A DNA stretch of 64,000 nt, taken from NCBI GenBank assembly GCA_022605405.1, contig JABYQQ010000029.1, positions 372,001 through 436,000 on the forward strand, read 5' to 3'. Within the stretch, counting starts at the first letter, position 1. Each line of letters starts with the position of its first letter. Below are positions 11,677 to 23,990 of this stretch, in pieces. The notes under the pieces were generated by a model. The model saw only the letters and a list, made by a program, of their open reading frames with translations, was not told the DNA's origin and searched no databases. The translations under genes were made by a program, and so were the position numbers. The stretch comes from Earliella scabrosa (lineage: Eukaryota > Basidiomycota > Agaricomycetes > Polyporales > Polyporaceae).

Positions 11677-13708
11677 ATGGCTGATCATCCCGTTTTTCCA
11701 CATGACGTTTTCGTCGAAATATTCAGCCATCTGGCCTTGGTGGATCGACCGCTCACCACCAAATCAAGACGCCCAAGCTCGTACTGGGCGCCCCAGGCGC
11801 AGAGCTACGGTGACAACGCGGCATCACACCTTAACAAGCTGAAGGAAGCGGAAACCGCATGCCGGTACAAGACCAGTGCTAAGGAGGAGAGCGCAACTCG
11901 TCTGACGCGCTCGACGTTGGCGAGCGCGGCGCTCGTATGTAAAACCTTCGCCGAGCTCGCCTCAAGTGAGCTCTGGGCTGCGCCACTCGGGGGACTTTAC
12001 ACCATCCTCGGAGTGCTCCCAGCCTTCAAGGCCCAGGAAAGAGATGCTGTCGATGACTCGAGAGTTCGATATACCATGCACCACTTCGTAAGTACATGCC
12101 TTTGCTTCTTCGTCATTTCACGCTGTTCAGCGTTCGTTTTGCAACCAGGTTCTCGACGGGGAGATCACGGAGCAAGACTGGGCTTCCATGCTCCGCTGCG
12201 CGGAACGGGTCCGCGAACTCGCCTTCCACACATTCTCGGATTCCATCATGCCGTATACCATCGGTCAATCGGTCTGGCCTCTCCTGCGGGCGAAGATCGG
12301 CGGTCGGCCATTATGCCCACGGCTCGAGCTGCTCGCGTGGCAATGCCATGTTGAGTCACCCCCTTTGGAGCAACTCTTCCGCATGCTGCTCTGTCCCAAG
12401 CTCTTCATCTTCATCTCCTGGCACCCAATGACGGAGCGATTGGGAGAGAATCGCCAGGACACCGTGGTCGGCGGTACCATCGCGTACTCTCTGCGCACTG
12501 TGTTGGCGCAATCTTCCAACCTCCAACACCTTGCGCTTGAGCTGCGCCATGAAGAAGAAGATTTGCAACATACGGCAGGGTGTATGAGCCTCCGCTCTTT
12601 GACTGTAGTCCCGCAACATCTGGCCGTCGTGCCCATAGTGCCCTCGTTGCTCCGAAAGCTCGCTCTGCTTCCCCGCTTAGAAAGCATCCGTGTCTCCCTC
12701 ATCAGCACCTCCGCTCAAGACGCAATGTGGGATACATTCCACGCTCCTGCAGAGAGACAATCTCGCCCGATGGTTCCGCTCCAACTCGCACCGGGCGCCT
12801 TCCCTTCACTGCGACACATCTCTTCCTTATCTTGTCCTGCGTCAATGATGGCCGACGTTCTGGAGATGACATCCTCACGGAAATTGACCTCAGTGTCCAT
12901 GACCTGTGACATGTTCTCCTCTGTCGACAGGCCTCAGATACCCAGCCTCCTTGTTCAACTCTGTTCGCCCCACTCCTCCCGGACGCTCCGAGAGGTCAAC
13001 CTGTGGATGCGTCATGCTGGCAGCTTCGGAGCTCACGCTCTGTGCCGTCTCTTGGACGTTGCACCACAGCTACTCGAATTGCACTTGGTCGAGAGGCTCT
13101 CGATCAGATTCACCGAGACTGAGGTCTGCATCTCGGATGAGGACATGGACCAGATGGGTACGGCATGGCCGCATCTCGTCACGCTGTCCATCGCGTACGA
13201 GCGGGACTCCGCGTTCCGGATCGCCTGCGACTTTCGACCTGAGCTGATCGAGCTCCTGGGCAGGGAGAGGATCGCCGGGGACCATCCCTCCATCCGCGCC
13301 GTCGTCGCGTTCGCCCTTCGATGCGAGCAGCTCAACGCGCTCACTATCGACGTGGCGGACTTCACCGAGACCGATATCGACTTCCTGGAAGAGCAAGCCG
13401 CATCCGTCGATCCGCAGCATAACCTCGTGCAGCTCATCCCGAGGTCGTCCTCTCGCCGGCACGGATCGCTCGCGATCCCGGACGTCCGCAGAACTGCAGA
13501 CGCCTTCCATCGAATGTTCCCTGCGCTCCGAGGGACATATATCTTAGACATGCCGAGGGGCATGGATTCGCGCGCGATGGACCTCAATGACGAAGACTCG
13601 GAGATGGCGTTGCACAAGCTCATGTGCGCTCTGGAACAGATGCACCCGCCACACCGTCGCGCACAGCGGCAGATGGCGTCGCCTTCCGTGTTTCCTCGTG
13701 AACCGTGA
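11677..13708 (+). CDS. F-box protein, family I, arm A
   Basis: Two exons, 11677-12087 and 12149-13708, with a 61-bp phase-0 intron, give 656 residues. The N-terminus has an F-box-like motif (FPHDVFVEIFSHLALVD, residues about 6-22), then a conserved family block STLASAALVCKTFAEL and LWAAPLGGLYTILGVL. The remainder has repeated hydrophobic strands such as LRSLTVVP and LNALTIDV that resemble degenerate leucine-rich repeats. F-box proteins of this layout recruit substrates to SCF (Skp1-Cullin-F-box) ubiquitin ligases; the substrate here is unknown. It is the intact member of the pair with 31558-33613 and is also related to 49799-51500: all three share the same exon/intron position and the block after the intron (GEI..-W). 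It lies just downstream of a DUF6699 gene on the same strand. Confidence 0.9.
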
Positions 13709-16372
13709 GCACGAAACCGATTGAGGGATGCTTCTGACCCACCTGACGTGTATACACAGATACGAACAGATGATGATCTCAAGGGCCCACGTTTCGCAGT
13801 AAGTATCTACCACATCCGCCTCCGCCTCCGCCATACGTGTTACGGCCCACGCGCCCTCCCCTCTGTCTCGCCAACAAGCACGGAGTGCTCTGACCGCATA
13901 GCCCAATATTCTTGTCGATACCGCCCCCTTGACCGTTTGCCACGTATCACGGCGACCCCTCCGAAACACCCTGCGCCTGCCCAGTACACCCCGACGGCAA
14001 CATCAACCGCCGCCGTGCCTCAAGCTTTCGTCATGCTGCAGACGGGATCGTCGTAGCCAAACCCAGCCACATGCAAGCTACGGGTCCTTGGTTCATCGAC
14101 CCGGCGATCCCCTTCTTTCGCCCACTCGGTGCAGCGCATTCCCACACGAGTACGAGTTGCAGCCGATAAGCATTTTCACTTTGCCCATGGAGACCGAGCG
14201 TCGATATCGACGATCGGCGAACAACTGACACTGCAAAGTCAAGAGCTAGGCCCGCTGCCCCAGCGAAGATCCCGGGACACGCGCTGGCTCGACTCGGCGA
14301 GGATCGCGGGGTTGGACGGGGCTCCACGGACGCAGTTGCGCGTATATCATCTTGTGCAGATCCATGTTGCGATCTCTCTCTCCACTTGCTCTCCATTTTC
14401 GCTTCCTCGAAGCTCCGACGTGCGAACTGTCTCGAGGTGGGGGCTCGTCGCCCGTCCGTCTTGGTAGGCCGATCGCATCTGTAGTCTAGCTTGTACTCTG
14501 ACCAGAGTCTGACCGCATTTGTCTGAATTGTACGCATGACCGATCGATCTTCCTATACATCTGTGACCTCGCCGGCTTCCCGCGGCCATATCAAGCTGCC
14601 CGGATGGCTCGCCGCTCGCCATCGTCGTATTGTACGCCGACTTACGACTATGGGTCGGGCGCTCCTGGTGGTGGTGCTCATGAAAATGAGATGAGGAATA
14701 TGACGCACGACAAGCAAAGCGTACCATCGGCAGAGATCGCACAGGTGAGGCTTCACGAAACGTGCATGAGTAGTGTGACTGTGACCCGAGGTGAGGAGGA
14801 TCCGAGGAAGTGCGACCGTCATGTCGCTGCGACAAAGGCCTCCGACTAGAAAGTCCTGTGTTGTAAAATGTGGCTAGAGCAATACTGAACACTCACCTCC
14901 CAATGGGTTCCCTGGATCAAACACTTCTGGCCTGACGAGAACGTCGAAGAGAGGTCCATTGCACCCGCAACCCCAGATCGGGGTTGGTAGCTCTGCGACG
15001 GGGAGCAGGTCGCAACTCGTCGGGATGTAAACCCAGGTGGGAGAAGTTGAGTACACCCTCAGACATAGTCAGAAGGTCTGGCAAAGAGAAGCTTGAAGCG
15101 AGCTATGTCGTATTCTTGTCTACTACATCGGGAGACCAAAGGTGAATCTGTCGACCCCCCCGCGCGCCGGCATGAACACAACAGCCGTCTCAGCGAGATT
15201 GCGACGGTACGGTACACACGTCAAAGACGTGTTCAACATAGTTCGGGTGATTCTCAGACGTCCTCATGGGCACGAATCTCTGGCTTGCACATCACATACC
15301 TATACCCTTCTCCCTCAACGTTCAACAGCCCAGCCCCTCGATCGTCCTTCCCCTTGATCACTGTGGTATTTGAAGAATGTCATAGCAGTCGTCTGATTCC
15401 GGAGGCGGTGGGAACACAGACACGATGTTAGAGGTGAGAGGGGGACTCGAACATGGTGGTCGACGAAGACAAGTGCGCGTACTAGGCGCTTGTATGTATC
15501 ACGAACCACCGAGAACGACCTCTATCCTGGACTTGTTGGCCGCGGGTCGTTGCAGGGTCGTTGTTGAACGTTCAACGCCAAAGGTTCCCGACCAGCCTGC
15601 CAGTGTCAACGCGATAGTTCTCTTCCCCGCCGTGCACCGCCGTGCAAGCACCGACCAGGCGCTTGCCCCCGTTGGACGTTGAACTGTCGTCGGTCACCGC
15701 CGCCAGCGCGTAGAGGCGGCGCGCCGCCGTTCCGCTAGAAGGTCGACCGATATGGGACCGTATGTGGCCCGTAACGTTACGGCGTGATGGGCGGCCAGGG
15801 GGTTGCTTTTTCGAAGCCGGACGATGGTCGGTCGGCGGGATCCAAGGAGCTCGGCGTTGCCATTCCGGGATATACGGCGCACACAAAGACGGACATCGTT
15901 GTTATTTTAGTTCGCTGCGCCGCCCACGTTTGAGCGGAGCTGGGGCCTAGGGCGGGCAACTGCCCAAAAGAGAAGGTTCGGGGCGGCGCAATCTGGCCGT
16001 ATCAGGCAGGTGTTAGCGCCTGGCGCGCCGCCGTGGACATATCAGGCAGGAGACGGGATCAGCGCCAGCGCCGCATGACCCGAAGAAGGGTTCTCCCATC
16101 ACGGACCCGAAGACCTTCTCTGATATGACTCGACTGCCCGCCTCCCGACGCGGCGGGCGGGGCGCGAATGCGTCGGGATGCAAACGAGGTGTACAAACAC
16201 GACGTCCACGCATTTATACCGCTCCTGCCGACCGACATGGCCCAGTTCCCCGACCGCCGCCCGCCCTCCCCGCCCCTCCGACGCCCCCTCCCGTCCTCTC
16301 CGCCGCAAAAGCTCCTTAGCACGCACTACCAGCCCCAATAGATCATCTGTGTGACTCACTGCCGCTATCACG
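13709..16372. other. Intergenic with end of left duplication arm
   Basis: About 2.7 kb. The part at about 14230-14490 is non-coding but conserved (inverted) with 30755-31010; the shared block includes TACCAAGACGGACG and GTCCGTGGAGCCCCG. Beyond about 14.5 kb no further matching to the right arm was seen. No gene supported; 15.7-16.3 kb is strongly GC-rich and includes the promoter of the gene at 16373. Confidence 0.5.
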
Positions 16373-17100
16373 ATGTACTTGAACACGCCGAGCTCGGGCT
16401 ACAGCCAACGGTCAGAAGCCCCGCAAGTGCCGGGCACGCCGATGCATGCGCCCCGTATGGGAGCCCGCGGCCTTCCAACGTCCCCACACAACCCGATCTC
16501 GCCCATGACGCCGTACACGGCCGGGACATACGCCCCGTTCCAGCACTGTATGTCGGCGTGACACCCTATTTCTCTCTCTTATTGTGTAACGCTTTCGGAG
16601 GAGAGATGTTGACCGACCGCCGTTGCCCCGCAGATGGTCTGATGACCCCGCCGGACAGCCCGGACAAGCAGGCTCGCGGCCGGATGACGGATTTCCACCC
16701 GATGCTCGACGCGCGCGGGCCCCCGCTTGCCTTCGACATCCGCCACGGCACCCATCTCAGCGGCGAGGCCGCGAAGCAGCCGGCGATCAACCACCCTGCA
16801 AGCCGTCTGCTCGTCAACATCGGTCCGAACGTGCTCACCATCGAGATCGTCGCGAGCACCAGCGCGGGCCCGACGCTCGGTGACGTCTTTGGCCAACTGG
16901 CGTCCGCGCTCAGGATGCGTGCACACTCGGCCGAGGTCGCGAACGCGGTCCAGCTGGGCGTTGCTGCGCCGCACTCGGTCGTGCCGAACATCAGCAGGGC
17001 GGGGATTATGAACGTGAAGTTCATCTTTGCCGGCTTTACGCTGAGGGCGCTGCAGAATGGCGTCGCATACGTCGACTGCCACCTGCGTTGCGCCATGTAA
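16373..17100 (+). CDS. DUF6699 domain protein, core copy 1
   Basis: Two exons, 16373-16547 and 16634-17100, joined by an 86-bp intron, encode 213 residues starting MYLNTPSSGYSQRS. The first part is rich in Pro, Ser, Thr and Gly with several Met-Thr-Pro type repeats and is likely disordered. The second part starts DFHPMLDARGPPLAFDIRHG, the typical opening of a DUF6699 domain (conserved HPxL, then a FD strand), continues through LLVNIGPNVLTIEIVA and GPTLGDVFGQLASALR, and ends in a strand-rich tail. It lacks the N-terminal RVxF-like motif found in four of the other family members here. It is about 800 bp upstream of the secreted-protein gene on the same strand. Function unknown. Confidence 0.85.
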
Positions 17101-17908
17101 GTCAAGGACTGTGGTCTGCCGCCAGTCTAGATCTCTCAACGCTCCAGCATACGAACACCGCGGTGCAACGCCAGCTCAGTGCTTTGAGGCTTCTTGACTT
17201 GCTCATCCAAGAGCGGAGAGCCAACTCACCGTCTCGGTCTGCCTTGGCTGATCCTTCGGACAGAACCCCTTGTCCTGGGGACAGGGTCTCGGACTTGCCA
17301 CCCCTCACGATCTCGCGTTTTGCTCTCCACTCGACATATGGACTGTGACATTATCTGTAGCACTACTTCTTCGCTCTGGCTCTCGGGTGTAGTTAACTTA
17401 TATCTCTTGTTATCTTGCTGCTCTCGTGTACTCGCATTTCCACTCCCCTCACCCCTCTGTCCTGCCTGAATTCCCACCGCTCACGCTCTTCCCCTACTCA
17501 CGCACTCGCTCTCCATACCCACATTGTGTCTTGACTTCCAACTTGACCCAAGCTCCGACACAAATACCAAGTCTAATGTAATCGTCCTATTGCGTAGATA
17601 GCTCAACCCCCCAAATATTATCGATGCTTGTTCTAGCCCACCCGCTCTTCATGCTCTTTACTGCATACTGCACATAGACTATGTAACTTTATGTCTGACC
17701 GCGCATAGAAGCAAGAATGTGAACCTACCTCCTCCCGGCGCCTGCACCTCGGTGCCGTCGTGCCGGAGCTCGGCAGCCGCTGCCCGAACGCCATGTCTGT
17801 CGTTCAGCGCGTCCACAGTCCTACCACCACCATCACTACTCTTCTCACAACCTATTCAAGTTCTACGGCTACGCCTTGACTATAGCTCCGGCAGCTTTCT
17901 CAGACGAC
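17101..17908. other. Intergenic, no supported gene
   Basis: About 800 bp, pyrimidine-rich on the plus strand from about 17.3 to 17.65 kb, typical of a fungal 3' UTR followed by a promoter. No gene seen. Confidence 0.5.
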
Positions 17909-20526
17909 ATGACGATCCTCAAGAACTTCTCTCTGGCGACCTTGGCTCTGGCGACCTGTGCGTATGCGACCCTGGCACAAAGTCGACGCGTCGTCTGCCC
18001 CGCCCACTTGAGCTCTACAGGAACCGGAACGATCTACGACGCGTCTCGCGCCGCATCTCTGGTACCTCAAGCAGCAGCAGCGTCTGTTGGCCTCGACTCT
18101 GGCGACCAACGCTTCGGCTACGGAGTGGACGACCCTATCGACCAAGAACCTCTAGTCTATCTCTCAGGCTCAGGCTCTCGCTCGCCCAGCAGGATTCTTG
18201 GACGACGCGCTCGCACGAACTCTCTGGACGCAGTCAACGCGGTGGACTCGCTCTTCAAGCTCCGCCCCAACCTCCAAAACCTCCAGCAACGCGCCTCGCG
18301 GACGACGCCGGCGGACCTCCGCCCGACTCCCGAGCCGACAGGGCCTTCGTCGCAGTCGACGACGGTGCACATCACCGACGAGCACGACTTCGCGCTCATC
18401 CTGCCGAACAGGGCCGGCGGTGAGTCGTCCATTGTTATTGTTTTAGCCTCGGGACGGCGCTCAACGGTGTGTTCCATGGTACGCGCGGTCCTTGTCGAAA
18501 TACGCGTCTGGCGGCACGCCTGCACGCGCACAGAGCTCATCTCGGATGCGGAGAGCGACGGCGTGGCGTTCTGCACGCCCGGGAGCACGGACGCGGCCTG
18601 CAGCCAACGCGTCCAGGAGGGGTTCATCCGCGCGGCGAAGGTCGAGACGTCCGAGGACGGGGGGTACATCCAGGTGTGTGTTTCTTGCGTGTGGAAATAT
18701 GCGATCGTGCTTTCCCCCTCGCCCACCCGCGCTCGTCTGTGCGTTGCCCAAGGCCTGCTGCTACGCCGGGACGGACAGACCTGTGAGGTTCACAAGCGGA
18801 GAGGCGACCGATGTCGGTTGTGAGCTCGCGTACGCTCATTGTCACTGAACACGCATATTTCGCGCATTTTCCTGGTGTGTGATCGATTGGACGTGTACAC
18901 TCACCTTGAGCTCGGGTTGGGTTCATGTTGCGTCGCGGGGAAGGATGCTCCTATCCCGCATAGTGCATTCAAGCTCGGACCGCTGTGTCTACCAGCAGCC
19001 AGCAGCAAGCCAGACATGATGGTAGCACATAGAGAACGGCGTGTTCACGCTTGAATGCCCTGCGTTGCATGCCCCAAATGTGGGACCGGGGATGAGGCAG
19101 CATGGATTCCTTCGCCGGAAACCCGCGCTTGGAAGTGAGGCCGCGGCCTCCAGCGCGTTTCGCGTTCTGGAAGGGCGGCGTCGCCTTCCTCATCTCCAGG
19201 GCCTGTCCTGCCGAGTCTGTCCATCCTTGCCGGCATGAGGCACCGTTCTGGCGGCGAGAGTACCGCTAGTGGTTGCGCACCAGTTTGGAGCTTCCGGCGC
19301 TGCTCGTTCCGGAGAAACGATTCTTTCACTGCCTCAACTCGTTTCCCTTTGACGATCTGCCCCTTGCGCGAGGAGTGGAGCAGACCACGGTCTGGACATT
19401 CCTTCAGGGACGATAGGACTGCCACGGTATGCGGGGAAATGATGCTTTACTGCCGAACCCGTACACCGTCGGTCAGACGCAACCCTCTTTGATGGTCTCG
19501 CTCGTGGATGGGATGGAGTCACTCGAGTCGAGGGTGTTGGAGCAACCTATAGACGCTTCATGTTAACGTACGAGAGGTCTAGACATCGTCAGATCCTCCG
19601 GAGCTCGCGCTCTTGTCCTCTACCCCACGCCAGATTGACCGGGGTTTCATTCCGGCATCCTTCCGTTCAGGCGTATTTTTGGTGACAGTCGCTCAACGAT
19701 GTTACGGCACAGGTCACCGGCTGTCTAGACACCAGCAAGTCGACCTTGGACCCCACGGACGAGGGAGGGCAGTTCGACGTACGTTACCCAGACGGTGCCC
19801 AGTGCAGTTTCGGAGGGTACGGCGCGAGCTTCATACAGCTGTACGTCTGCATTCCGTGCTTCTTCGAGTTCTCTCGAGCCTCGACTCACTCGCTCCGCTC
19901 CCCATCCGTCCTTCAATATCCGCGCGAATTTCTTCGTGCTCTTCTCCGATGGCCTTCTCTCGTAATGGGATCCACCGCCCTGCACCGCACTCCCTGTACC
20001 CGACGCGGCCGCGTTGCAACTTGCGCACGATCACCCATGTACATGTACACCGCACGTGTTGCGCGCGAACTCGACGCATTCGGTCTCCTCGGCTCGACCG
20101 CGCTCGCTATGTGATTCGCTGACCGACCACGATGACCTACCGACCCGCCGGCGACGAACACCCATCACCCAACAATCACGAATAACGGCACACACACGAC
20201 GTCCACACACCGCACGGAATCTGACACCTTCCATCTGCTTACCCGACTCCCGACCATCCGACTCTTCTCTTCGAACTTTGCGCGCTGTCGACATCTACAC
20301 CCCATTTTGCCGACCGTGCTGCGCACGACGCACGACGGCACGCTCACCCTGCGCGCACACCACACACACCGTCAGTGTCGAGCCCGCGCTGAACCGCTTC
20401 TGCCTGCGCTGCTGCAGCGCGCACGACGACCAGGTGAATTGCAACTCTCACCAGGACCGCGCGGGGTGCGAGACCGCGATCCCCGGGACGTACTCCTTCC
20501 CCGAGCTTGGCGTATCCTGCGAGTAG
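17909..20526 (+). CDS. Secreted cysteine-rich protein of unknown function with two long introns
   Basis: Four exons (17909-18419, 18534-18673, 19713-19840, 20376-20526) give 309 residues with every junction in phase. The N-terminus MTILKNFSLATLALATCAYA is a typical signal peptide, followed by a Ser/Thr/Pro/Arg-rich low-complexity stretch to about residue 145. The conserved C-terminal half contains DEHDFALILPNRAGE, LISDAESDGVAFCTPGS, GGQFDVRYPDGAQCSFGGYG, RFCLRCCSAHDDQVNCNSHQ and GTYSFPELGVSCE, with paired cysteines suggesting disulphides. I recognise this as a widespread secreted family in wood-decay basidiomycetes without a known activity. Introns 1, 2 and 3 are 114, 1039 and 535 bp; the latter two are far longer than the 50-80 bp usual in this window. 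The low-complexity first exon could itself hide an intron, because its frame is open throughout. Confidence 0.82.
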
Positions 20527-22569
20527 GGCCGCCGCCCGTGCCTGCGTGCGTCCTGCCTCGTGCGTGCGGTGGGGCGGCGGGGGCTGGGCCCCCCCTGGTG
20601 CACGGTGCCCCCGGGTCCGCTCGCGTACGGGGGAGGGGGGCCGGGAAGGGGAAGAAGGGGTGCGTCGTGGTTACCAGTTAGCCAGCGCCGGGGGTAGCGC
20701 GGTTATGTCCGATGTCGTCGTGTTTTGGTGTCGTGTGTCCGTGGAGAGAGAGGCTTGGGATCTCGGATGGACGAGCCGGATGGTCAGACGGGTCAGACGG
20801 TCAGACGGACAGACGGGTCACGGGCGTGTGGATCAGGACTGGGAGGTCATGCGCGCGCGCCTCCCGTCTGCGGGTCGTCCCTCTTGTTCCCTCGATCTCT
20901 CGCTGTCTGGGCTTCTGGTCTTCTGGAACGGGATTGGCGAGCTTGCGCGCTGGACGCACTGGTCTCGTGGTCGCTCGCGGGCGAGCGCACGGCTCGGACG
21001 GTGCCCCCGTCCTGAAGACGCTGTTAGCCGCTGTCCGATTCGTCGTCGTACGCGACTCGCGCTGTACCTCTCTCTTCGTCTGTTTTTACGACATTCCCAC
21101 CGCCCGTGTGCGCCTCCTCGTTCGCTCCCGCAATTCTATTTGTCCTATGGCGTCGTTGCGCGTCGAGTGCCTGTGTTCGTGTGCGAGCCGACCATTGCAG
21201 CCGGAGTCCAGAGCCCCGACTCTGCCCCTGTTGACGTCGAGAGCCCTAGGTACAATTGATTATTGCGAGTTGTCTCCTCGAAGTGCGAGCTGCTCCGGCC
21301 ACCCTCGAATCGTATCAGCCCCACGAAAACGTGGATCAGTCCTCCGGCGTGCGCCGTGCGACCCGTCGACGTACGCGCAGCAGCCGCTGCAGTTGAGCCT
21401 TTCTCGCCAGCCAATGGCAGGGCCCGGTGTACGTCGGAACCCGAAGCAGACGTGCGCGCGGTGCACGAGCGGCGTAAGTACATACCACATACATAGGACT
21501 TACGACGGACCATAGACACCATATGCAGGCTAGCCTCTCTAAGCTCCGGTATCCGCGTCGTCGGACACCAACTGCAAGAAGCCAGAAAGAGGACCTTTAG
21601 GCGTTACGTAGCACTGTCCCGTTACTTAACACCAGGGGCAAGTCGGACTTGTGCATGAGGTTGTGGAGTATAACGTGATGCATAAGCCTCCGTGCGCGGA
21701 GGTACAGGAGGAGGGCATAAGCTGCGACTAGGGCAGGGGCCATGAACGTAGGTAGGGGAGCTCGAGCTCGAGTAGTAAGAGTAAGTATAAACACAGCGCG
21801 GTGGGCGCGGATACGCGAGTATGGGTACAGCGCAACGTCCACGGCGCAAGGGCCAACGGGAACAGAAACGGATGCTCAAATGCCAATGATGAGATGCAGG
21901 ATGAGATGCGGGGGAGTGGGAGGTGGGGGTGAGGTGAGGGTGATGATGAGGGTGCAGCAGCGTGAGTGGTGATGTACAAATGCGTCATAACGATCATCGA
22001 GTCGTAGTCGTGGGGGGTCATCGGAATCATGAACACGAAACGGGGGTGAGAGAGAGGGGGTGGCCAAGAATAGACGGAGAGCGACGAGAGACGAACGCAG
22101 AAACCGACACCGACAGCAAGAGCGAGAACGGGAAGAGAGACAGAGAGAAAGCAAGAAGGACGCATAGCCGGTCGCAGACCGGACGCCCCCGCGCGAGGGC
22201 ACCGAGAAAACGTACCAAAACCCAACGAGAGAGAAAGTCCAGAACAACGTCCGTATGTCATCAACACTGTGATCGCCGTGGTCCTTTTCCGCTGTGCGCG
22301 CGGCGCCGTCGTGGGCGCGCGTGTGCGTGTGTGCGTGTGTACGCCAACGCAAGCGGGGAAGGGAAGACTCGACTCCCGAGACCGCCAAAGGCCTCTGAGT
22401 CAAAGTCAATGCCAGCGCCGGAGGCCAGGTCAAGCAGGGCCTCAGCCCGCACCTGCAGCCTCCGCGCCAGCAGCTTTATCGCGTCGTGGGCCGCGCGACA
22501 CGCGCGCATCCCAGCGAACGCCAGTTTCATGCGTCAAGCTCAAGCCCGAGCTGAGGCCGCGCCCGCCGC
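20527..22569. other. Intergenic between convergent genes
   Basis: About 2 kb between the ends of two convergent genes. It contains a short tandem repeat at 20782-20820 and, around 21.9-22.2 kb, purine-rich sequence on the plus strand (runs of GAGA and GGTG). Long overlapping frames here have biased composition and no domains, so I annotate no gene. Confidence 0.5.
20782..20820 (+). repeat. Short tandem repeat, unit ggtcagac
   Basis: About four to five imperfect copies of an 8-9 base unit (GGTCAGACG), including one GGACAGACG variant, in non-coding DNA downstream of the secreted-protein gene. Confidence 0.8.
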
Positions 22570-23990
22570 TCACGCGCGCCCAAACACGAGCTTGCCCGCG
22601 CCGCCATGCCCAGCAGCTTTGTCGACCTCGACGCCGATCAGCCACGTCTTCTCCCCGAGCCAGTCGATCCGGCGCACGCCGCCCTCCCAGCCGCCCATCT
22701 GGCGGCACCGCCGCTCGTACGCGCGCGTCACCTTCTGCTGCGCCTTGCTCCCGTGCCCCAACGCGTCCCACTCCTCCGGGGTGACGGGCACCATGAGCGT
22801 GTGGTGCACGGCGTAGAGCACGTCCAGGTTCGAGATCGACGCCGCCGCGCCGTCGCTCGTCCCCGGCCGACTCCCGTGTCCATGGCTCGAGGGCGGGCCG
22901 ACGGTGAACCGCGCGCGCGACGGGCTGCCCGAGGCGGAGCCGTGCGTGGTGTGCGACGCGCTGACGATGACCGGCCACGGGAACTTGTGCGAGCGGAGGA
23001 CGAGGCGTGCGCCGGCGGGCGTGGGCGGGTCCGTCGCGGGCTGCGCGAGGGTGTGCGCGGGGATAGCCGAGTGCGTCGCGCGGTCGAGCACGGTGCGCGC
23101 CGAGGGCGTGAAGCTGACGTCGTACGTGAGCGGCGCGCGGTGCAGGCGCGTGTGCGCGAGGAGCGGGTGCATGTGCAGCGTCGTGCTCCGTGTTTGCTGC
23201 AGGATCGAGGTCTGCGAGTTTGAGCGTCCGCGCGAGCCGTCTGCAGGGAGAGGAAGAGGAGGGGGAAAGGGTATGTCAGTATCGTGGGTGACGGAGGGAG
23301 GAGAGGGGGACGTACAGGATGAAGAGCTACCCGCGGTACCCGAGGGGTGCCAGGTGTGATTCGAGCGGAGAGGTGGACGCGGGGCGTACCCGTGGTGGCC
23401 GGTATCGGAGCTGGACGTCCGAGGGAGCGTTCCAGGCATGGCCGGGTAGAGCGACGAGCTCGAGTTCGACCGCGAGCTCGGCGGCGTCGCGTACGAGACC
23501 GTAGGCGTGTACAGCGCCGCGCGGGCTGCAACGAAACAATGTCCGTCAGCACACACATGCCGGTGAGAGAGAAGGCGAAGCCGCGAGTGAATGGGGGGAA
23601 CGGGAATGATCACATTGAATGCGTGCATGGGATGCGGATGAGGAGGTGGTACTTACGGGTCTCTGGCGTCTTGAAGCTCGCACGGCGGACGGTGCGCGGA
23701 CGCGACTCGGTGGTGTGCGGCTGGGCTGCAGCTGGCGGAGCCCTGCCGTAGCCGTAGGCGGTCCGTGTGTCCGTGCCGGTCGCGTAGCGGAGGGGCGAGG
23801 GCGTGTTGGAGCGTGCAGAGTGCGAGTAGCTGCGCTGCATCTGAGGAGTTGCGAGCCCTGCGGTCGACCCCGAAGCGCTTGGGGCGGCGTAGATCTTGGG
23901 TGCGGCCGGGGGTGTCGAGTTCGAGCGGCTGTGGGAGGACTTGGACGAGCTGCCGCCGAAGAGGGAGCGGAAGTAGGACGGCATGTTCAT
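22570..23990 (-). CDS. DUF6699 domain protein, core copy 2
   Basis: Exon 1 is 23657-23990 and exon 2 22570-23525, separated by a 130-bp intron with a GTAAGT donor. A second, 75-bp in-frame segment at 23241-23315 (GTACGT donor, CTGCAG acceptor) is probably also an intron; without it the protein is 404 residues, with it 429. The start MNMPSYFRSLFGGSSSKSS was chosen because it is the first ATG leading a serine-rich disordered segment. The C-terminal DUF6699 domain is clear: HMHPLLAHTRLHRAPLTYDV, FPWPVIVSASH, ISNLDVLYAVHHTLMVPVTP and the closing VRRIDWLGEKTWLIGVEV. The positively charged signature YERRCRQ before the last strand is also seen in other family members. It is transcribed toward the secreted-protein gene. 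Function unknown. Confidence 0.87.

Larger units (their letters stand above)
8969..14500 (+). repeat. Left arm (A) of inverted segmental duplication
   Basis: This arm matches 30750-36196 read on the opposite strand. Anchors seen by eye: about 8969-9160 against 36196-36010 (shared CGGCATAACGCGAA, then a CCGCTCGGAGGG block); about 9560-9720 against 35640-35450; 10020-10230 against 35160-34950; the DUF6699 gene 10332-11234 against 34845-33949 (proteins above about 90% identical by eye); the F-box gene 11677-13708 against 33613-31558 (more diverged); and 14230-14490 against 31010-30755. Order and spacing are conserved over about 5.5 kb, so this is one duplication event or gene-conversion-maintained pair rather than separate copies. 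Boundaries are approximate because no alignment could be run. Confidence 0.85.

Noticed and set aside
15425..15460. tRNA-like 3' end on the minus strand (TGTTCGAGTCCCC)
   Set aside because: The T stem does not pair and no cloverleaf fits upstream.
22606..23223. 205-codon plus-strand frame
   Set aside because: Antisense shadow of the DUF6699 gene at 22570-23990, whose minus-strand frame carries the domain signatures.
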